Source: UBA6522 sp965262365
GTDB taxonomy: Bacteria > Pseudomonadota > Gammaproteobacteria > Steroidobacterales > Rariloculaceae
Reading direction: 5' to 3'
Assembly: GCA_965262365.1 (NCBI GenBank)
Contig: OZ253541.1
Coordinates: 4,526,001 to 4,590,000 of the forward strand
DNA length: 64,000 nt
Below the pieces are notes generated by a model. It saw nothing but the letters and a program-made list of their open reading frames with translations, ran no database searches and had not been told where the DNA came from. Made by a program: the position numbers and the translations under genes. The stretch's first letter is position 1. Each line of letters starts with the position of its first letter. Shown here piece after piece: positions 7,894 through 15,913 of this stretch.

Positions 7894-9450
7894 ATGGTCT
7901 CGATGGACAAGCTGGTTTCGCTCGCCAAGCGCCGCGGATTCATTTTTCCGTCCAGCGAGATCTACGGCGGCCTCAACGGCTGCTGGGATTACGGCCCGCT
8001 TGGCGTCGAGCTGAAGCGTAACGTCAAGGACGCCTGGTGGGAAGACATGGTGAGCCGGCACGACAATACCATGCCGGCCATCGGCGCCCCTGCTGCCTTC
8101 GACATGGTGGGTCTGGATTGCTCGATACTGATGAATCCCAGGGTTTGGGAAGCCAGCGGACACGTGGGCGGTTTCAGCGATCCGATGGTGGACTGCCGGG
8201 AAACAAAGAACCGTTATCGGGCCGATCAGTTGACAGTACTTGCTGTCGTCACGGACGACGCCGAGGACAGCAGCGCCACGGACGCCGAACAACTATTCGC
8301 TGTGCCCGGAGAATCCGGGGCGGCTGAAGAGGCCGAACTCGCCGCGGCACACGGCAAACGTTTCAGGCGCGCGAAAAGAAACCTTCGCGGGTACCGGCTG
8401 GTAGCCGTTCCGGGTGCGCTCGAGGACGAAGAGCTGCGCAGCAGGACCTATGCGCCGGGAGCCCTGGAACCAGGCACCCTGACGCCGCCCCGGACGTTCA
8501 ACCTCATGTTCGAGACCCATGTTGGGGCGATGCGGGACGCTTCCAGCGTTGCGTACCTGCGCCCGGAGACGGCCCAGGGGATTTTTGTAAATTTCAAGGC
8601 CGTGTGCGACACGTCGCGAGTGAGAATTCCATTCGGCATCGGGCAAATCGGCAAGGCATTCCGCAACGAAATCAATCCACGCAATTTCACTTTTCGCAGC
8701 CGCGAATTCGAGCAGATGGAGATCGAATTCTTCTGTGCGGCGGAGCATGCCGGCGACTGGTACCGGTATTGGCGGGACCGCCGGTTCCAGTGGTACGTGG
8801 ACCTCGGGCTGGACAGCGCCAGGCTCAGGTTGCGTGAGCACCATGCCGACGAACTGGCCCACTACGCCGCGGCCTGCGCCGATGTCGAATATGCGTTTCC
8901 ATTCGGCACCAGCGAACTCGAAGGGATCGCCAACCGCACCGACTTCGACCTGGGCCGGCATATGTCTGCCAGCGGCAAGGACCTGCGCTATTTCGACGTC
9001 CAGCAACAGGACCCGGACCGACGGCACTTCCTGCCCCATGTGATAGAACCTTCGGCCGGGGCTGACCGAGCCACGCTGGCATTTCTGTGCGACGCCTATG
9101 ACGAGGATCAGGTCGGTGGCGAAACCCGTACCGTGCTGAGGTTCCATCCGCGTCTCGCGCCAGTCAAGGCGGCGGTATTTCCCTTGATCCGAAAGGCGGG
9201 GATGCCGGAACGCGCACTCGCGGTGTACCGGGCGTTACGCTCGAAACTAAGTACCGTCTACGACGAGAAAGGCGCCATCGGCAGGCGCTACCGACGCCAG
9301 GATGAAGCAGGAACGCCGTTCTGCGTCACCGTGGACGGCACTACGCTCGAAGACGATACCGTCACCGTGCGCGAGCGCGATACCTGCGAACAGGCGCGTA
9401 TCTCCATCCCGGAGGTCGTCGACTACATTACCGATCGTATCGAAGCGTAA
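7894..9450 (+). CDS. glyS: Glycyl-tRNA synthetase, single-chain (alpha2) class IIa type
   Basis: 518 residues. ATG 7894 is chosen because AGGAGA lies 6 bases upstream; ATG 7888 overlaps that site. The start region MDKLVSLAKRRGFIFPSSEI and YGGLNGCWDYGPLG are typical of eukaryote-like dimeric GlyRS. Motif 2 is FRNEINPRNFTFRSREFEQ, motif 3 GADRATLAFLCDAYDE, and the C-terminal anticodon-binding domain follows (residues about 400-518). The insert between motifs 1 and 2 lacks the CPxCG pair often present. Most gammaproteobacteria instead use the unrelated tetrameric GlyQ/GlyS, which normally precede gmhB and plsC; here the single-chain enzyme occupies that slot. Confidence 0.96.
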   Translation: MVSMDKLVSLAKRRGFIFPSSEIYGGLNGCWDYGPLGVELKRNVKDAWWEDMVSRHDNTMPAIGAPAAFDMVGLDCSILMNPRVWEASGHVGGFSDPMVDCRETKNRYRADQLTVLAVVTDDAEDSSATDAEQLFAVPGESGAAEEAELAAAHGKRFRRAKRNLRGYRLVAVPGALEDEELRSRTYAPGALEPGTLTPPRTFNLMFETHVGAMRDASSVAYLRPETAQGIFVNFKAVCDTSRVRIPFGIGQIGKAFRNEINPRNFTFRSREFEQMEIEFFCAAEHAGDWYRYWRDRRFQWYVDLGLDSARLRLREHHADELAHYAAACADVEYAFPFGTSELEGIANRTDFDLGRHMSASGKDLRYFDVQQQDPDRRHFLPHVIEPSAGADRATLAFLCDAYDEDQVGGETRTVLRFHPRLAPVKAAVFPLIRKAGMPERALAVYRALRSKLSTVYDEKGAIGRRYRRQDEAGTPFCVTVDGTTLEDDTVTVRERDTCEQARISIPEVVDYITDRIEA

Positions 9451-9474
9451 CTCGCCGCAAGACGGGTAGATTCG

Positions 9475-10044
9475 GTGATTCAAACGAAAAGTCCGGGCAC
9501 AAGGGGTTGCGTCATCCTTGATCGCGATGGCGTGATCAACCATGACTCGCCCGATTACATACGCACGCCGGAGCAGTGGCAGCCCATCGAAGGCAGTCTG
9601 GAGGCCATTGCTGCCCTGGGCAGCGCCGGTTTCGCCCCGGTAATCGTCAGCAATCAGTCGGGCGTGGGCCGAGGGCTGCTGACGGCTAGCGTCCTGGAGC
9701 TGATTCACGCCAGGATGTCCGAAGCCGTGGCTGCCGCCGGCGGAGAAATTGCCGCCATCTACCATTGCCCCCATACGCCCACAGAAGGATGCGAATGCCG
9801 AAAACCGGCCGCCGGAATGGTCCGGAAGATGGAGCGCGACCTGGGATACTCCGCGCGTGGCGCCCCGTTGATCGGGGACAAGCTCTCCGATATCGAGTTG
9901 GCCCGGAGCGTGGGAGCGCGGCCCATACTTGTTCGCACAGGCTACGGTGCCACTTCGCTTGCCGCTCTGAGCGGTCCGACCGTGGAGGTTTATGCGGACC
10001 TCGCGCAGGCCGCGGCAGCATTGGTCCGGGAAGCCGCGGCATGA
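9475..10044 (+). CDS. gmhB: D-glycero-beta-D-manno-heptose 1,7-bisphosphate 7-phosphatase
   Basis: 189-residue HAD-superfamily phosphatase, GTG start at 9475. The nucleophile motif LDRDGVIN, the second motif VSNQSGVGRG, and the zinc-binding loop CPHTPTEGCECRKP are those of GmhB. The last motif is IGDKLSDIELA. GmhB removes the 7-phosphate in ADP-heptose synthesis for the LPS inner core. It follows glyS by 24 bases and overlaps plsC by 4 bases. Confidence 0.95.
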   Translation: MIQTKSPGTRGCVILDRDGVINHDSPDYIRTPEQWQPIEGSLEAIAALGSAGFAPVIVSNQSGVGRGLLTASVLELIHARMSEAVAAAGGEIAAIYHCPHTPTEGCECRKPAAGMVRKMERDLGYSARGAPLIGDKLSDIELARSVGARPILVRTGYGATSLAALSGPTVEVYADLAQAAAALVREAAA

Positions 10045-10793
10045 ACAGGTTTCGCCAAATGCTCGGGTCGGTCGCGTTTACGGCCTACCTGTTCTTGTCG
10101 GTCGTACCGTACAGTAGCTGGATCCTCCTCGCGGCCCCCTTCGCCCCACGCGACCACGCCTGGCGAATGGCGAGGTCCTGGGCCCGCACCGTTCTCGCGT
10201 TATTGCGCATTCTCTGCGGTTTGAACTTTCGCCTGGAGGGAGCTGAACACCTGCCGCAACACGATGCGGTGGTGCTGATGAAACACTCCTCGGCATGGGA
10301 AACGATTGCCCAATTGGTTCTGTTCCCCAACCACGTCTGGGTCATGAAACGGCAGCTACTCTGGGTCCCGTTTTTCGGCTGGGCGCTGGCGGTCTTCAAT
10401 CCCATCGCCATCGACCGGAAGGGCGGCCGCCAGGCCGTGGAGCAGGTCCTCAGACAGGGCCAGCAACGGCTGGCAGAAGGCCTCTGGGTCATGATCTTTC
10501 CCGAAGGCACTCGTGTAGCTCCAGGTGAACGCCGCCGATACGGGTTGAGTGGCGCGCTATTGGCCGCGGTGGCGGAACGGCCGGTGATCCCGGTGACGCA
10601 CAATGCCGGCGACTATTGGCCGCGTCGGGGATGGATAAAGCGCGCCGGTACGATACGCATGGTCATCGGACCGCCCATCGAAGCTGCCGGACGCTCGCCC
10701 CGCGATGTCAATCGGAATGCTGAATCCTGGATCGAGACGACCCTGGAAGAAATTCGGCAGGAAGATTCTCAAGAATCAGAAGAAATCACTTAA
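10041..10793 (+). CDS. plsC: 1-acyl-sn-glycerol-3-phosphate acyltransferase
   Basis: 250-residue integral membrane-associated acyltransferase. A hydrophobic N-terminus (about 8-31) precedes the catalytic KHSSAWET box (H-x4-E variant of HX4D, as in many PlsC proteins) and the phosphate-binding FPEGTR motif. It acylates lysophosphatidic acid to phosphatidic acid. ATG 10041 overlaps the gmhB stop (ATGA). The glyS-gmhB-plsC order is common in gammaproteobacteria. Confidence 0.93.
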   Translation: MNRFRQMLGSVAFTAYLFLSVVPYSSWILLAAPFAPRDHAWRMARSWARTVLALLRILCGLNFRLEGAEHLPQHDAVVLMKHSSAWETIAQLVLFPNHVWVMKRQLLWVPFFGWALAVFNPIAIDRKGGRQAVEQVLRQGQQRLAEGLWVMIFPEGTRVAPGERRRYGLSGALLAAVAERPVIPVTHNAGDYWPRRGWIKRAGTIRMVIGPPIEAAGRSPRDVNRNAESWIETTLEEIRQEDSQESEEIT

Positions 10794-10934
10794 GGCGTTA
10801 GTTGGTTACTTAAGAGTTTGATTTATCGGGTTTTTTTGTTAAATCCACGTCAGCAATGCCGCGCCGGCTGGGATGTCATCTGTGCGCTCGAAGATGACTC
10901 GATCAAAGCCCGGTTCAGGATGCCGCGGGCTGCC

Positions 10935-10980
10935 AGTGCTCTATCCAACTGACAATGGCGTATCAGTTGGATAGAGCACT
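10935..10980. repeat. Perfect 18-bp inverted repeat with tRNA D-arm-like sequence
   Basis: Left arm AGTGCTCTATCCAACTGA (10935-10952) and right arm TCAGTTGGATAGAGCACT (10963-10980) are exact reverse complements around a 10-base loop. The right arm resembles the conserved D-arm of tRNA genes (CTCAGTTGGATAGAGC). It lies between the convergent ends of plsC and gyrB and overlaps the gyrB stop codon. There is no T-run on either side, so it is not a textbook terminator, but it could stop or stabilise both transcripts. Confidence 0.75.
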
Positions 10981-13405
10981 AGATATCCAGATTGGCGACC
11001 GCCAGAGCGTTGCGTTCGATGAAGTCCCGCCGGGGCTCGACGTGATCGCCCATCAACGTGCTGAAGATCTCGTCGGCTGTAACAGCGTCGTCGATGCGCA
11101 CCTGGGTCAGGCGCCGGGTTTCCGGGTTGACCGTGGTATCCCATAATTGCTGCGGATTCATCTCGCCGAGGCCTTTGTACCGCTGAATACTCTGACTTTG
11201 CTTGGCCTGGTCCATCAGCCACTCGATGGCGTCGGGGAAGCGGCTGATTTCAACTCGCTGCCTGCCGCGAGTTACGTACGCTCCCGGCTCGATCAGATCC
11301 TTGAACTCGGCGCCCGTGGCGGCGATGAGTTCGTACTCCGGAGAGAGGAAAAACCCGCCGTGTATCACTCGCTCGGTCTTGGTGCCATGGTGTTCGCGCT
11401 CAACCACCAGCACCATGTCTGCGTCGTCCTCATCCCCTTCCGCCGACGCCGTGCGCACGCGGTAGCGCGGCCCGCTGCCATTGACAATCTGCAACTGCCG
11501 CTCCAGGCCTTGTGGCCAACCGGCGAACACCTCTTCACTTTCCAGGTCCGCCTCGGTAACCCTGGGCAACCACATCATCGCGCGGAGAACGTTCTCGTCA
11601 TAACGCCGCCCCCAGCGCGCAATGATGGACTTGACGTCGGTGTGTTTACGCGCCAGCGCTTCGAGCGCCTCCCCCTGGATTGGGGGAGCGTCGGCGCTCA
11701 CATGCAGTTTCGCACCGTCCAGGGCCGTTGCCAGCAGCAGCGCGTTGAGTTCGGCATCGTCCTTTACATAGTGCTCCTGCTTGCCTCGCTTCACCTTGTA
11801 CAGCGGTGGCTGGGCGATGAACACATACCCCCGTTCAATGAGTTCGGGCATCTGACGGTAAAAGAACGTCAACAGCAGCGTGCGGATGTGGGAGCCGTCC
11901 ACGTCTGCGTCCGTCATGATGATGATCCGGTGGTAGCGCAGACTGTCGGGATCGAAATCGGCGCGGCCGATGCCGCAACCCAGAGCGGTAATCAGCGTAC
12001 CCACCTCGGTCGACTGCAACATCTTGTCGAAACGGGCTTTCTCGACATTCAGAATCTTGCCCTTCAGCGGCAGGATCGCCTGGGTGCGCCGATCGCGTCC
12101 CTGCTTGGCTGAGCCGCCGGCGGAGTCTCCTTCCACCAGGAACAATTCGGAACGCGCCGGATCTTTCTCCTGGCAGTCCGCGAGCTTTCCCGGCAGCCCT
12201 GCCACGTCGAGCGCGCTTTTTCGGCGCGTCATTTCGCGTGCCTTTCGAGCCGCTTCCCTGGCCCTCGCGGCTTCGATGATCTTGCCAACCACCGATTTTG
12301 CCTCGGCAGGATGCTCGAGGAGAAACTCCTCCAGACGGGCGCCGACCACGGACTCCACAGCCCCCTTGACCTCCGAGGAAACCAGCTTGTCCTTGGTCTG
12401 CGAGGAAAATTTCGGATCCGGCAACTTGATCGACAGCACGGCGGTAGCCCCTTCGCGGGCGTCATCGCCGGTCGCGGCTACCTTTTCCTTGCGCCGGATA
12501 CCTTCTCGGTCCATGTAGGAATTCAAGGTCCGGGTAAGGGCTGCACGGAATCCCGCCAGATGGGTGCCACCGTCACGCTGCGGTATGTTGTTGGTGTAGC
12601 AGAGCGTTCTTTCCTGATAGCCGTCGCTCCACTGTAACGCTAACTCGACCTGCACCTCACCGCGGGTTTCGCAGAAATAAAGCACCGTCGGGTGGATCGG
12701 CGTCTTGTTGCGATTCAGGTAGTTTACAAACGCCCGGATCCCGCCTTGAAAATGGAAAACCTCGTTGCGCCCATCGCGTTCGTCCCGCAAGTGGACCTGG
12801 ACGCCGGAGCTCAGGAATGAAAGCTCCCTGAGGCGCTTCGCCAGAATGTCGTAGTCGAATTCAATGTTGGAAAAGATCTTCCGACTGGGCTTGAAGCGGA
12901 TGGTCGTGCCGGTCTTGCCCGAGTTTTTGCCTACGACCCGCAGCGGGTTGACCGGTTCGCCCAGGCTATACGTCTGCTGATAGATCTTTCCGGATCGATA
13001 AACCCTCAGAACCAACTCGTCAGACAACGCATTGACCACCGAAACGCCGACCCCGTGCAAGCCACCGGAAACCTTGTAGGAATCGTCGTCGAATTTTCCG
13101 CCGGCATGCAGAACCGTCATGATCACTTCGGCAGCGGAGCGGCCTTCTTCCGGGTGAACATCAACCGGTATTCCGCGACCGTCGTCCGTAACTGTGATGG
13201 ACTCGTCCGAGTGAATCGTGACCGTGATGCAACTGCAGAAACCGGCCAACGCCTCGTCGACCGAATTGTCGACGACCTCAAAGACCATGTGGTGCAGACC
13301 GGTGCCATCATCCGTGTCACCGATATACATGCCGGGGCGTTTACGGACCGCTTCCAGTCCGCGTAACACTTTGATATTACTGGATGTATAGTCGTCCGAG
13401 ACCAT
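10979..13405 (-). CDS. gyrB: DNA gyrase subunit B
   Basis: 808 residues, matching the long gammaproteobacterial GyrB (E. coli 804) that carries an extra domain within the C-terminal half (about 560-740 here). ATG 13405 gives MVSDDYTSSNIKVLRGLEAV. Signatures are the GHKL ATPase (EVVDNSVDEAL, DDGRGIPVD), the Toprim motifs (EGDSAGGSAKQ and DADVDGSHI) and the QRYKGLGEMN box. With GyrA it introduces negative supercoils. It follows recF on the minus strand. Confidence 0.98.
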   Translation of the reverse strand: MVSDDYTSSNIKVLRGLEAVRKRPGMYIGDTDDGTGLHHMVFEVVDNSVDEALAGFCSCITVTIHSDESITVTDDGRGIPVDVHPEEGRSAAEVIMTVLHAGGKFDDDSYKVSGGLHGVGVSVVNALSDELVLRVYRSGKIYQQTYSLGEPVNPLRVVGKNSGKTGTTIRFKPSRKIFSNIEFDYDILAKRLRELSFLSSGVQVHLRDERDGRNEVFHFQGGIRAFVNYLNRNKTPIHPTVLYFCETRGEVQVELALQWSDGYQERTLCYTNNIPQRDGGTHLAGFRAALTRTLNSYMDREGIRRKEKVAATGDDAREGATAVLSIKLPDPKFSSQTKDKLVSSEVKGAVESVVGARLEEFLLEHPAEAKSVVGKIIEAARAREAARKAREMTRRKSALDVAGLPGKLADCQEKDPARSELFLVEGDSAGGSAKQGRDRRTQAILPLKGKILNVEKARFDKMLQSTEVGTLITALGCGIGRADFDPDSLRYHRIIIMTDADVDGSHIRTLLLTFFYRQMPELIERGYVFIAQPPLYKVKRGKQEHYVKDDAELNALLLATALDGAKLHVSADAPPIQGEALEALARKHTDVKSIIARWGRRYDENVLRAMMWLPRVTEADLESEEVFAGWPQGLERQLQIVNGSGPRYRVRTASAEGDEDDADMVLVVEREHHGTKTERVIHGGFFLSPEYELIAATGAEFKDLIEPGAYVTRGRQRVEISRFPDAIEWLMDQAKQSQSIQRYKGLGEMNPQQLWDTTVNPETRRLTQVRIDDAVTADEIFSTLMGDHVEPRRDFIERNALAVANLDI

Positions 13406-13436
13406 CCTGCGATTCACCCTTGGCCAAACCGGCTCA

Positions 13437-14495
13437 TTATACCACCGGACGGACTCGGCCCTGTTCCACGTGGAACCTCGTGGGCGGTTGAGCACCTTCC
13501 AGCGAGGCTTTGGTAAGGCCAGTGATAATCCTTTGCGCGGGGAGATCGTCCAGAACCGACAAAAGGCCCAGAAGGGCCGTATTGTCCAGTTCCGCAGCCG
13601 GGTCGTCTACCAGGAGCGTACCGCCGTGCCCCCTGGATCGGGCCAATACACGCACCTGTGCCGACACCAGGGCCGCCGCGGCCAGCTTTTGCTGGCCTCT
13701 CGATATCTCCTCCCGGACACCCCGGACACCCAGCTTGATCTCCAACTCCGCACGGTGGGGTCCCACCTGCGTGGCGCCCGTCTGTTCATCCCGCGTGCGA
13801 GACTTTTGCAACGCACCATGAAGGTTTAAGTCTGCCCGCCAACCCGGTCGATAATTCACTTCCAACGGCAGGCCCAGCAACGCTTCCCCCAGACCTGCCA
13901 GCGCTTGCCGCAGCTCCCCCACGTACCGCTCCCTGGCTTCAGTCACCTGCATCCCGGCAGCCGCAAGCAGTTCGTCCCAGCTCCGAGGATGCTGTCCGGC
14001 GCGCAACGCCGCGTTACGCTGCCCAAGCACCCGCCGGTACCGACGCCAGGTGGCAATGTAGCCCTGTTCCACGTGGAACACTCCCCAATCCAGAAATCGC
14101 CGCCGCTCACCCGGCCCACCTTCGATCAGAAAGTGGACACTTGGCTCAATCACGTAAACCGGCAGGACCTGAGCCATCGCCGTCATAGCCGGTCCGTCTT
14201 GACCGTCAAGGCGCAGTCGCCGACCACCGCTGTCCACGCTGATGCCGAGCCTGTGGCTGCGGCCTGCAGCCAGCACTTCGCCGAAGACGGAAAAACCCTG
14301 GGCGTCGTATTGAATCAGCCGCTTGTTCTGCCGAAGCCTGAAAGATCGGCCCCGACCCAGGACATGTATCGCTTCCAGGAGGCTCGTCTTGCCTGCTCCG
14401 TTAGGCCCAAAGAAGTAATTCTGCTCCAGGTCCAGGGCCAACTCGACGTGAGTCAAGCAGCGGAACGACTCAATCCTTAGACGAGTGAGCGGCAC
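13437..14495 (-). CDS. recF: DNA replication and repair protein RecF
   Basis: 352 residues from a GTG at 14495. Walker A is FGPNGAGKTSLLEAI, and the ABC-type signature SRGQQKLAAAAL and Walker B (GTLLVDDPAAELD) follow near the C-terminus. RecF loads RecA at gapped DNA with RecO and RecR. Unusually, two parS-like palindromes lie inside the reading frame, each encoding the residues FHVEQ. It lies between dnaN and gyrB in the standard order. Confidence 0.96.
   Translation of the reverse strand: MPLTRLRIESFRCLTHVELALDLEQNYFFGPNGAGKTSLLEAIHVLGRGRSFRLRQNKRLIQYDAQGFSVFGEVLAAGRSHRLGISVDSGGRRLRLDGQDGPAMTAMAQVLPVYVIEPSVHFLIEGGPGERRRFLDWGVFHVEQGYIATWRRYRRVLGQRNAALRAGQHPRSWDELLAAAGMQVTEARERYVGELRQALAGLGEALLGLPLEVNYRPGWRADLNLHGALQKSRTRDEQTGATQVGPHRAELEIKLGVRGVREEISRGQQKLAAAALVSAQVRVLARSRGHGGTLLVDDPAAELDNTALLGLLSVLDDLPAQRIITGLTKASLEGAQPPTRFHVEQGRVRPVV
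13462..13477. promoter_or_regulatory. parS: parS centromere site 1 (inside recF 3' end)
   Basis: TGTTCCACGTGGAACC matches the ParB-binding consensus TGTTCCACGTGGAACA at 15 of 16 positions. parA and parB are encoded about 16 kb to the right. Confidence 0.85.
14065..14080. promoter_or_regulatory. parS: parS centromere site 2 (inside recF)
   Basis: TGTTCCACGTGGAACA is a perfect 16-bp parS palindrome. It lies 603 bases from site 1, so the pair could nucleate one ParB spreading zone next to the origin. Confidence 0.92.
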
Positions 14496-14616
14496 TCGCA
14501 GGGTCCCTCGGCTACGAGAATCAACGCTTTGGAGCGTTTAAAAGCGACCGGATCCAGGCTTCATCCGGACTTGACTTGCGATCGGTATCGGCAGGCGCAA
14601 CCCACGGCGCAGGCTC

Positions 14617-15714
14617 CTAAAGCCGCATGGGCATAACCACGAATTTGGTATCCGTCGTGGCCGGGCTATTGATAAGGCAACTGGAAGTCGCGTCGCTAAG
14701 CCCCAACTGAACGCGATCCTCATCCACAGCGCCGAGCGCATCGAGCAGGTAGTTTACGTTGAAGCCGATTTCCAACTCGTCTCCTTCATATTCGACTTCA
14801 AGCTTCTCTTCCGCTTCCTCCTGATCGGGGTTATTCGCCCGGATGGTTACCGTAGCGTCCTTTACGTGCAGTCGCACGCCTCGAAATTTCTCGTTGGACA
14901 AGATCGCGGCCCGTTGCAGGGCAAGACGCATGATGCTGCAGTCTGCCGTTATGACCCTTCCGACATCCGATGGGATCACTCTCCCGTATTCCGGAAACCG
15001 TCCGTCGATCAACTTCGAGGTAAACCGTATCAACCCAAGTTGTACCCGGAGGTGGTTGGTTCCCAGCGAAAGAGACACCTCACCATCACCGTCGAGAAGA
15101 CGCATCAACTCCAGCACACCCTTGCGCGGCAGAATAACCTGCTCGCTTCTCTGAGCCGGCGTATCAAGCTGCAGTTCAGCGAGCGCCAGACGATGCCCGT
15201 CTGTGGCCACCGCGCGCAGTGTGTAGCCGTCGGCTTCAAGCAATAGCCCATTCAAATAGTAGCGAACGTCCTGTTGCGCCATCGAAAAGTGCGTTTTGTC
15301 CAATAGCTTGCGCAAACTGTGTTGATCTACTCGTATGTCCTGCTGAGCGGATATTTCTTCAACCACCGGAAAGTCCTCCGCCGGGAGGCTGGATAACGTG
15401 AACCGGCTACGTGCCGCCTTCAGGTATACCCTGTCACCAACAACGCTCAATTCGACCATGACTCCTTCGGGCAGAGCCCTGCATATGTCGTGCAGCTTGC
15501 GTCCCGGTATCGTGATTTCCCCGGGTGTTTCGACCTCCACTTCCGTTTCTGCCACAAGTTCCACTTCCAGGTCGGTTGCCGCGATCAGCAGGCGGTTGTC
15601 CTGTGTTGTCAGAAGAACGTTGGCGAGAATAGGCATGGTTTGGCGTCGCTCTACTACGCCAATCACCGACTGAAGGGGTTTCAGGATTGCATCCCGTGGT
15701 GCGCTCAGCTTCAT
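14617..15714 (-). CDS. dnaN: DNA polymerase III sliding clamp beta subunit
   Basis: 365 residues (E. coli 366). It shows the three similar clamp domains in tandem, beginning MKLSAPRDAILKPLQSVIG and ending in FVVMPMRL, the conserved C-terminus that lines the partner-binding pocket. The dimer encircles DNA and tethers polymerase III. It lies between recF and dnaA, separated from dnaA by an AT-rich stretch that is the best oriC candidate. Confidence 0.98.
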   Translation of the reverse strand: MKLSAPRDAILKPLQSVIGVVERRQTMPILANVLLTTQDNRLLIAATDLEVELVAETEVEVETPGEITIPGRKLHDICRALPEGVMVELSVVGDRVYLKAARSRFTLSSLPAEDFPVVEEISAQQDIRVDQHSLRKLLDKTHFSMAQQDVRYYLNGLLLEADGYTLRAVATDGHRLALAELQLDTPAQRSEQVILPRKGVLELMRLLDGDGEVSLSLGTNHLRVQLGLIRFTSKLIDGRFPEYGRVIPSDVGRVITADCSIMRLALQRAAILSNEKFRGVRLHVKDATVTIRANNPDQEEAEEKLEVEYEGDELEIGFNVNYLLDALGAVDEDRVQLGLSDATSSCLINSPATTDTKFVVMPMRL

Positions 15715-15913
15715 CGTCGTTAGTACCTATTTAATAATTGGTTTATATTAATATGTTAGTTACTGTTAGCCGTCAGAGTATCTGGTATAACTTTCTTTTT
15801 TCCTTATAACTCAGTAGCTTAAGTAACATCAAAGCAACCATGTAACGGGCATCATTCCTGTGGCTTAACTGTGGATGAACCTGGATGCCTGAGTTATGCA
15901 CAGTTATTCCAGA
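15715..15913. other. oriC: Candidate chromosomal replication origin (oriC)
   Basis: This 199-base dnaA-dnaN spacer is strikingly AT-rich in its dnaN-proximal half (15721-15835), as expected of a DNA-unwinding element. The dnaA-proximal half holds a TTATNCACA-type DnaA box (TTATGCACA, 15894-15902), a one-mismatch inverted box (TGTGGATGA, 15870-15878) and a two-mismatch box (TGTGGCTTA, 15859-15867). Gene direction switches at dnaA/rpmH. The rpmH-dnaA spacer has no comparable boxes, so this side is favoured. Confidence 0.65.
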
